Source: Rhabdothermincola sp036846205
GTDB taxonomy: Bacteria; Actinomycetota; Acidimicrobiia; Acidimicrobiales; Acidimicrobilacustridaceae
Direction: 5' to 3'
DNA length: 19,501 nt
Assembly: GCF_036846205.1 (NCBI RefSeq)
Contig: NZ_DAIUCK010000061.1
Coordinates: 1 to 19,501, forward strand
The notes under the pieces are model-generated. The model was not told where the DNA came from. It worked only from the letters and a program-made list of their open reading frames with translations, and made no database searches. The position numbers were made by a program, and so were the translations under genes. Numbering within the stretch: position 1 is the first letter of the stretch; each line of letters opens with the position of its first letter. This document shows positions 15,464 to 19,501 of the stretch, piece by piece.

Positions 15464-16608
15464 GACGGCGTACCTCCGGCCAGCGCGACGGCGGTGCGCG
15501 CCGCCTCCAGCATCGTGGGCTGCATCTGCAGCTTGTCGGACAGGTGCGGTTCGAGGATCTGGCGACCCTGGTCGGCGTTGGTGCCGTCGAGGCGGATCAC
15601 GATCGGCGCGGTGATGTCGACCCGCGACAGGGCCTCCACGATGCCGTTGGCCACCTCCTCGCCCCGGGTGATCCCGCCGAAGATGTTGATGAAGATGGAC
15701 TTGACCCGTGGATCGTTGTTGATGATCTCGAGGGCTCCGGCCATCACATCGGCGTTGGCACCTCCGCCGATGTCGAGGAAGTTCGCCGGCTCGCCTCCCA
15801 CCTGGTTCACCACGTCGAGCGTGCTCATGGCCAGGCCGGCACCGTTGGCGATGATGCCGACGTAGCCATCGAGACCGACGTACTGCAGCCCCTTGTCGTG
15901 AGCGGCCTGCTCCCGCTCGTCGCGTACCTGGGTGAGCTCGTAGTCCCCCCAGTCATGGCGGAACCCGGCGTTGTTGTCGAGCGTCACCTTGGCGTCCAGG
16001 GCGTGGACCGAACCGTCGGGCTTCAGGATGAGCGGGTTGATCTCGACCAGGTCCGCGTCACCCTCGGTGTAGGCCCGGTAGAGCTTGAGGAGGATGTCTA
16101 CCGCCCCGTCCTCGGCCGCGGGGTTCAAGCGTGCCTGCTTCACCCAGGCCCGGCACGTGGACTCGTCGAGGCCCTCCACGGGGTCGATCCACACCTTGGC
16201 GATGGCGTCGGGGTCCTTCGCTGCCACCGCCTCGATCTCGACACCACCCTGGGCGGAGAGCATGCCCAGGTGCTTCTTGGCCGAGCGGTCGAGGGTGAAG
16301 CTGGCGTAGTACTCCTCGGCGATGTCGGAGGCGTGCTCGATCCACAGGATCCGCACGATGTGGCCCTTGATGTCCATGCCGAGAATGTTCTGCGCGTGCG
16401 TGCGCACCTCGTCCTCGTTGCTGGCGAGCTTCACCCCACCCGCCTTGCCCCGACCACCGACGTGCACCTGGGCCTTGACGACCACCGGGTAGCCCACGGC
16501 TTCGGCGGCGGCCACTGCGTCTTCGACGGAATCGACCGCTCGCCCCTCTGACACCGGGATGCCGAAGCCGGCGAAGAACTGCTTGCCCTGGAATTCGAGA
16601 AGGTCCAC
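15460..16608 (-). CDS. sucC: Succinyl-CoA synthetase, beta subunit
   Basis: The 382-residue product is the ATP-grasp subunit that binds nucleotide and succinate. The N-terminal ATP-grasp region shows VVVKAQVHVGGRGKAGGVKLA (42-62), including the GGRGKAGG loop. EINPLILKPDGSVHALDAKVTLDNNAGFRH provides the metal-binding acids. The C-terminal ligase domain has GLAMSTLDVVNQVGGEPANFLDIGGGAN and FINIFGGITRGEEVANGI, typical of SucC. Length matches the usual 385-390. The start is GTG, 8 nt after a TAGGTT box. The pair sucC-sucD lies upstream of purN-purH as in Mycobacterium. Confidence 0.97.
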   Translation of the reverse strand: MDLLEFQGKQFFAGFGIPVSEGRAVDSVEDAVAAAEAVGYPVVVKAQVHVGGRGKAGGVKLASNEDEVRTHAQNILGMDIKGHIVRILWIEHASDIAEEYYASFTLDRSAKKHLGMLSAQGGVEIEAVAAKDPDAIAKVWIDPVEGLDESTCRAWVKQARLNPAAEDGAVDILLKLYRAYTEGDADLVEINPLILKPDGSVHALDAKVTLDNNAGFRHDWGDYELTQVRDEREQAAHDKGLQYVGLDGYVGIIANGAGLAMSTLDVVNQVGGEPANFLDIGGGANADVMAGALEIINNDPRVKSIFINIFGGITRGEEVANGIVEALSRVDITAPIVIRLDGTNADQGRQILEPHLSDKLQMQPTMLEAARTAVALAGGTPS

Positions 16609-16616
16609 GGCCCGAC

Positions 16617-16622
16617 AACCTA
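16617..16622 (-). promoter_or_regulatory. -10 box of sucC-sucD (leaderless type)
   Basis: TAGGTT on the reverse strand ends 8 nt before GTG 16608. No Shine-Dalgarno is found between it and the start codon. Confidence 0.5.
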
Positions 16623-16722
16623 GTCAGGTTGCAGACAAGCGGCCCAACCGGCTCTGACGGCCCATCAGGCACCAGCGCAAGGCGCGCCCACCCTCCGAAC
16701 CGGCAGCGGAACTGCACACCAG

Positions 16723-16745
16723 AGCACGCGTTTGACCTGCCAGTA
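16723..16745. repeat. Second copy of one arm of the 12.2-kb inverted repeat
   Basis: These 23 bases match 12255-12277 with one difference (C at 16738 for A at 12270). The shared core is GAGCACGCGTTTGAC. The opposite arm is not intact here; only a weak partner, CCGGCAG at 16701-16707, could pair with CTGCCAG at 16738-16744. The copy lies in the 151-nt gap between the B12-domain gene and sucC. Confidence 0.7.
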
Positions 16746-16759
16746 CGCGCAGAGGTTGG

Positions 16760-17167
16760 TCAGCCGCGCTCGCGCTCGTCGAGGGTGGTCTCCAGCCAGG
16801 TGGTGATCCGGTCCAGCGGGGCACCAGGAGTGAAGACCTCCGCCACACCCTGCGCCTTGAGCGCGGCGACGTCGTCGGGGGGCACGATGCCACCGCCGAA
16901 CACCAGCACGTCGTCGAGCCCGCGGGCGGCGAGCTCCTCGAGCACCCGAGGGAACAACGTCATGTGCGCGCCGGAGAGCACCGACAGCCCGACGGCGTCG
17001 GCATCCTCCTGCCGGGCGGCCTCGGCGATCTGCTCCGGGGTCTGGAACAGCCCCGTGTAGATCACCTCGAACCCCGCGTCCCGAAGCGCGCGGGCGATGA
17101 CCTTGATCCCCCGGTCGTGCCCGTCGAGGCCGGGTTTGGCCACGACGACTCGGAACCGGCGCTTCAC
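16760..17167 (-). CDS. Stand-alone cobalamin (B12)-binding domain protein, methylmalonyl-CoA mutase C-terminal type
   Basis: The 135-residue product consists only of the Rossmann-like B12 domain found at the C-terminus of methylmalonyl-CoA mutase. The base-off/His-on motif DxHxxG is D15-G-H17-D-R-G20 in KPGLDGHDRGIKVIARAL. The companion motifs SVLSGAHM (62-69) and VFGGGIVPPDD (89-99) are also in place. Such small subunits act with a separate catalytic subunit in split mutases (methylmalonyl-CoA, 2-hydroxyisobutyryl-CoA and similar). No catalytic partner is in the window. Its neighbour succinyl-CoA synthetase uses succinyl-CoA, the product of methylmalonyl-CoA mutase, a suggestive but unproven link. 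The GTG start follows a TAGTAT box by 7 nt, giving MKRRFRVVVAKPG, the usual N-terminus of this domain. Confidence 0.92.
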   Translation of the reverse strand: MKRRFRVVVAKPGLDGHDRGIKVIARALRDAGFEVIYTGLFQTPEQIAEAARQEDADAVGLSVLSGAHMTLFPRVLEELAARGLDDVLVFGGGIVPPDDVAALKAQGVAEVFTPGAPLDRITTWLETTLDERERG

Positions 17168-17173
17168 GCACGG

Positions 17174-17179
17174 GATACT
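17174..17179 (+). promoter_or_regulatory. -10 box of the Rieske-like gene, overlapping the divergent promoter
   Basis: GATACT ends 6 nt before GTG 17186. The hexamer departs from the TANNNT form only at its first base. It overlaps the opposite-strand TAGTAT (17175-17180) by 5 bp. Confidence 0.4.
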
Positions 17180-17180
17180 A
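17175..17180 (-). promoter_or_regulatory. -10 box of the B12-domain gene (leaderless type)
   Basis: TAGTAT on the reverse strand ends 7 nt before GTG 17167. It shares its bases with the divergent -10 box at 17174-17179, so polymerase can presumably occupy only one direction at a time. Confidence 0.5.
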
Positions 17181-17185
17181 GGAGG

Positions 17186-17689
17186 GTGAGCCCGGTGAAG
17201 CAGTCGGATGGGCGGAGCGTGGCCATGGCCGTGGGCGGCGTGCTGATCGCCCTCGTGGGCTTGGGCCTGCTCCTCGCGTTCGTCTTCGCGCTCCAGCGGG
17301 GAACCGAGTCCGGCACGGTGGAGGTCCAGCTCGGATCGCGGACCTTCGACGCCGGATCAGCCGAGCAACGTGCCGCCTCGATCGCCCGAGAGGGTCCGAT
17401 CCTGCTGCCCGACCCGGCGAGTGGCCAGCGCGACATCTACCTGCAGCACCTCGGCGACGACCCCCAGGACGGGTGGCTGGCCTTCGACGCCCGCGAGATC
17501 GACGCCACCCGTGAGTGCACGCTGCGCTGGGACGCGGCGCGGGGACTCTTCGAGGACCCCTGCGACGGGTCGACGGTGCCAGCGGACGGGGAGGGCCTGC
17601 GCCACTATCCGGTAGCCGTCGATGACAAGGGCAAGCTGGTCATCGAGCTCAACCGCGCCCCGGAGACGGGAGATGACACGGCGCCGTAG
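17186..17689 (+). CDS. Membrane-anchored Rieske-like protein lacking the Fe-S ligands
   Basis: The 167-residue product has an N-terminal membrane anchor (about 12-36, VAMAVGGVLIALVGLGLLLAFVF) and then a small extracytoplasmic domain. The end of that domain reads like a Rieske ferredoxin fold: CTLRWDAARGLFEDPCDGSTV (111-131), then LRHYPVAVDDKGKLVIEL (138-155). Compared with Rieske box 1 (CTHLGC) and box 2 (CPCHGS), this protein has DATREC and DPCDGS. Both ligand Cys and both ligand His are absent, while the two cysteines that form the Rieske disulfide, Cys111 and Cys126, remain. It therefore should not bind a [2Fe-2S] cluster. The assignment rests on pattern reading only, and the role is unknown. 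GTG 17186 is chosen because it gives a clean membrane anchor behind a -10 box. The longer upstream frame runs through the divergent gene. Confidence 0.7.
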   Translation: MSPVKQSDGRSVAMAVGGVLIALVGLGLLLAFVFALQRGTESGTVEVQLGSRTFDAGSAEQRAASIAREGPILLPDPASGQRDIYLQHLGDDPQDGWLAFDAREIDATRECTLRWDAARGLFEDPCDGSTVPADGEGLRHYPVAVDDKGKLVIELNRAPETGDDTAP

Positions 17690-17702
17690 GCGGGCGCGCC
17701 GT
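17678..17702. terminator. Bidirectional hairpin between the Rieske-like and ANL ligase genes
   Basis: ACGGCGC at 17678-17684 pairs exactly with GCGCCGT at 17696-17702 around an 11-nt loop. The arms overlap the last codons of the forward gene and the final base of the reverse gene. It has no T-run; it is proposed as a terminator because of its position between convergent ends. Confidence 0.4.
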
Positions 17703-19198
17703 CAGGCGAACAGCTCCAGCAGCTCGCGCTTGTGCACCTTGTTCGTACCGGTGCGAGGCAGCTCCTCGACCGCGACGAAACGCTTCGGCACCTTGTAGTC
17801 GGCCAACCGCTCCCCGAGCCACGCACCGAGGTCGAGCGATTCCAGGGTGGCGCCGGGCTCGAGCCGCACCGCGGCGACCGGGATCTCCCCGAGCTTCTCG
17901 TCCGGCAATCCCGTCACTGCGGCCTCGAGGACGGACGGGTGCGCCTCGAGGGCCTTCTGCACCTCCAGCGAGTACACCGAGAAACCGCCGTGCTTGATCA
18001 CGTCCTTCTTGCGGCCGACGAACAGCACGGTGCCGAACGGACCTCTGCGGGCCAGATCACCGGTTCGCAGCCAGCCATCGTCGGTGACGACCCCTGCGGT
18101 GGCCTCCGGCGCGCTCCAGTACCCACGGATGACTCCCGGGCCCCGCACCCACAGCTCGCCCACCCCGCCGGGCCCCACGTCGTGTCCGTCGTCGTCCACC
18201 ACGCGCATCCGGTAGCCGGGCAGGGCGAACCCCACGGACTCGCCGAGGCCGACGTCGAGCAGCGGAGGCGACACCTTGGCCGCCACGCCCCCCGCGGTCT
18301 CGACCATGCCGTAGCCCTCGGCGAAGATCGCCTCACCGACCGGACCGACGAACGGGATGGTCGCGCTCGCGCCCAGCCGCTTGAACGTACGGGCCAGATC
18401 GGATGGCATCACGTCGGCGCCCGAGCCCCACAGTCGCACCGAGGTGAGATCGCGCTCCTCGGCACCCGCTTCGAGCATCATCCGGTACATCGCCGGCACG
18501 CCGATGAACACCGTCGCCCGTCGGGTCTCGATGGCGTCGAGGACCTCGTCGGGACGGAAGTGCGGGATGCTGTAGGTGGGGATGCCCGCGCAGGCGTAGG
18601 CCAGGAGCACGATGAAGCCCATGATGTGGGCGATCGGCAGGCTGAAGACCGCCTCGTCCCGGTGGAGCCATGCCGGCCAGGCGGCCGCGGCCACCACCGT
18701 GCCGATGAGCGCCCGGTGGGTGATCTCCGCCCCCTTGGGGGTGCCGGTGGTGCCCGAGGTGTAGAAGAGCGCCGCCACCTCGCCGGGATCGACAGGCACC
18801 GCATCCCCCAGCGGGTCGGCACCGTCGACCTCACCGGCACCGTGCAGGATCAGCGACGCCCCCGAGTCCCGTACGACGTGCGCGACCTCCTCCGGGCGCA
18901 TCTTGTGGTTGACCGGGACGGGGATGCCTCCCGCCCGGGCCACGGCCAGGCACAGCAGGAACGTCTCGTAGCTGTTGGAGGTGGCCAGCACCACCCGGTC
19001 CCCGACGTCGATGCGGCCCGCCACCCCGCCTGCCCACCGGTCCACACGCTTGGCCGCCTGCCGGTAGGTGACCCGGAGGCCGCCGTCCGCCTCCTCCACC
19101 AGGCGGCGGTCGCCGTGCAGGTCGGCCAGCGAGCTCATGATCGTGCCGAGCGTCTCGTCACGCCGGATCACGAGCCGTGCCCGTTTGAACATCTTCAT
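17702..19198 (-). CDS. AMP-dependent acyl-CoA synthetase/ligase (ANL superfamily)
   Basis: The 498-residue product is an adenylate-forming ligase that activates a carboxylic acid with ATP and, in most relatives, transfers it to CoA. Core motifs in order are: P-loop FYTSGTTGTPKGAEITH (145-161), SLPIAHIMGF (187-195 region), GVPAMYRMM (233-241), EGYGMVETAG (294-303), TGDLARRGPFGTVLFVGRKKDVIKHGGFSVYSLEVQKAL (379-417) with Asp381 and Arg396, and the catalytic lysine Lys487 in PRTGTNKVHKREL. The substrate (fatty, aromatic or other acid) cannot be inferred. A longer frame begins at 19234, but ATG 19198 has a GGAGG 5 nt upstream and gives the natural N-terminus MKMFKRARLVIRRDETLG. The gene lies 90 nt downstream of pcrA on the same strand and may share its transcript. 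Confidence 0.93.
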   Translation of the reverse strand: MKMFKRARLVIRRDETLGTIMSSLADLHGDRRLVEEADGGLRVTYRQAAKRVDRWAGGVAGRIDVGDRVVLATSNSYETFLLCLAVARAGGIPVPVNHKMRPEEVAHVVRDSGASLILHGAGEVDGADPLGDAVPVDPGEVAALFYTSGTTGTPKGAEITHRALIGTVVAAAAWPAWLHRDEAVFSLPIAHIMGFIVLLAYACAGIPTYSIPHFRPDEVLDAIETRRATVFIGVPAMYRMMLEAGAEERDLTSVRLWGSGADVMPSDLARTFKRLGASATIPFVGPVGEAIFAEGYGMVETAGGVAAKVSPPLLDVGLGESVGFALPGYRMRVVDDDGHDVGPGGVGELWVRGPGVIRGYWSAPEATAGVVTDDGWLRTGDLARRGPFGTVLFVGRKKDVIKHGGFSVYSLEVQKALEAHPSVLEAAVTGLPDEKLGEIPVAAVRLEPGATLESLDLGAWLGERLADYKVPKRFVAVEELPRTGTNKVHKRELLELFA

Positions 19199-19203
19199 GC
19201 CGA

Positions 19204-19208
19204 CCTCC
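19204..19208 (-). promoter_or_regulatory. Shine-Dalgarno of the ANL ligase gene
   Basis: GGAGG on the reverse strand lies 5 nt before ATG 19198. It decides this start over GTG 19234 and ATG 19228, which have nothing comparable. Confidence 0.7.
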
Positions 19209-19288
19209 GGCCCCAGCCCTTCGGGCATGATCACCGACCGGTCAGTGCGGCGCCAGTCGGGGCGACGACCGGACCGCCCGGCTCCACC

Positions 19289-19501
19289 TCAGAGCTTCTC
19301 GAGCGGTGCCCACGCGAGCAGCAGGCGCCGCTCCCCCGCCTCCCGGAAGTGCACGACGGCCTCGGCCTTGTCGCCGCTGCCCTCGAGCCCGATGATCACC
19401 CCCTCGCCGAACTTGGCGTGCCGAACATCGTCCCCCACCCGCAGCCCGAGCGCGTCGGCGCCGCTCGGCTGGGGACCCCTCGGGACCAGGGCGGCGTCGA
19501 C
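19289..19501 (-). CDS. pcrA: C-terminal end of a PcrA/UvrD-type DNA helicase (cut by window edge)
   Basis: The frame is open from the right edge to TGA at 19289-19291 and encodes 70 residues. The sequence LRVGDDVRHAKFGEGVIIGLEGSGDK, then VVHFREAGERRLLLAWAPLEKL, is the Tudor-like C-terminal domain of PcrA/UvrD superfamily 1 helicases, with the near-invariant APLEKL ending. In PcrA this domain contacts RNA polymerase. The motor domains lie outside the window. In Mycobacterium uvrD1 stands close upstream of sucC, which agrees with the arrangement here. The preceding segment (VPRGPQPSGADALG) is the variable linker. Confidence 0.9.
   Translation of the reverse strand, partial: VDAALVPRGPQPSGADALGLRVGDDVRHAKFGEGVIIGLEGSGDKAEAVVHFREAGERRLLLAWAPLEKL

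Noticed and set aside
13964..15865. A 633-codon forward open frame across purN, sucD and sucC
   Set aside because: It is antisense to three conserved metabolic genes; its sequence is rich in His, Gly, Asp and Arg with no family features.

Overview
The window is very GC-rich and fits a member of the Actinobacteriota. Gene order supports this. The reverse-strand series pcrA, sucC, sucD, purN, purH follows the order uvrD1-sucC-sucD-purN-purH of Mycobacterium. The forward series rpsO, pnp, M16 peptidase, dapB also follows an order known in actinobacteria. Gene content (sulfotransferase, ANL ligase, stand-alone B12 domain, type III PKS-like protein) and the many leaderless-looking promoters suggest an Acidimicrobiia-like lineage. 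That class-level guess is inference only.

Layout. 3-269 is the tail of an unrecognised forward gene. 318-2839 holds a divergent pair: a sulfotransferase (-) and an alpha/beta hydrolase (+). 3010-8034 is a forward housekeeping block of ribosomal protein S15, polynucleotide phosphorylase, an M16 zinc peptidase and dihydrodipicolinate reductase. 8043-9622 is a reverse two-gene unit encoding a DedA/VTT-like membrane protein and a short-chain dehydrogenase. It is divergent from a type III polyketide synthase-like protein (9695-10759). A SURF1-TetR pair follows (10826-12219). Then come purN-purH and sucC-sucD on the reverse strand (12369-16608), a small cobalamin-binding protein (-), a membrane-anchored protein resembling a Rieske domain without its cluster ligands (+), an ANL ligase (-), and the C-terminal end of a PcrA/UvrD helicase (-) at the right edge. 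No gene-free stretch exceeds 300 bases. No tRNA, rRNA, CRISPR array or insertion sequence was seen.

How the genes are organised. Most genes that begin a transcription unit have a TAGNNT-like -10 box only 6-10 nt before the start codon, as expected for leaderless mRNAs. Four internal genes (SDR, TetR, purH, sucD) instead start in a 4-bp GTGA overlap with the gene before them. Three of the four convergent gene pairs carry a hairpin across or between their ends.

Most interesting points. (1) The type III PKS-like protein has Ser at the catalytic Cys position while keeping His and Asn. (2) A Rieske-like protein has lost all four Fe-S ligands but kept both disulfide cysteines. (3) A perfect 19-bp inverted repeat occurs at 12.2 kb, and one half of it recurs at 16.7 kb. 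(4) There is a family of leaderless promoters, including one pair of divergent promoters whose -10 boxes overlap. (5) The M16 peptidase reading frame lacks a normal start codon ahead of its conserved N-terminus.
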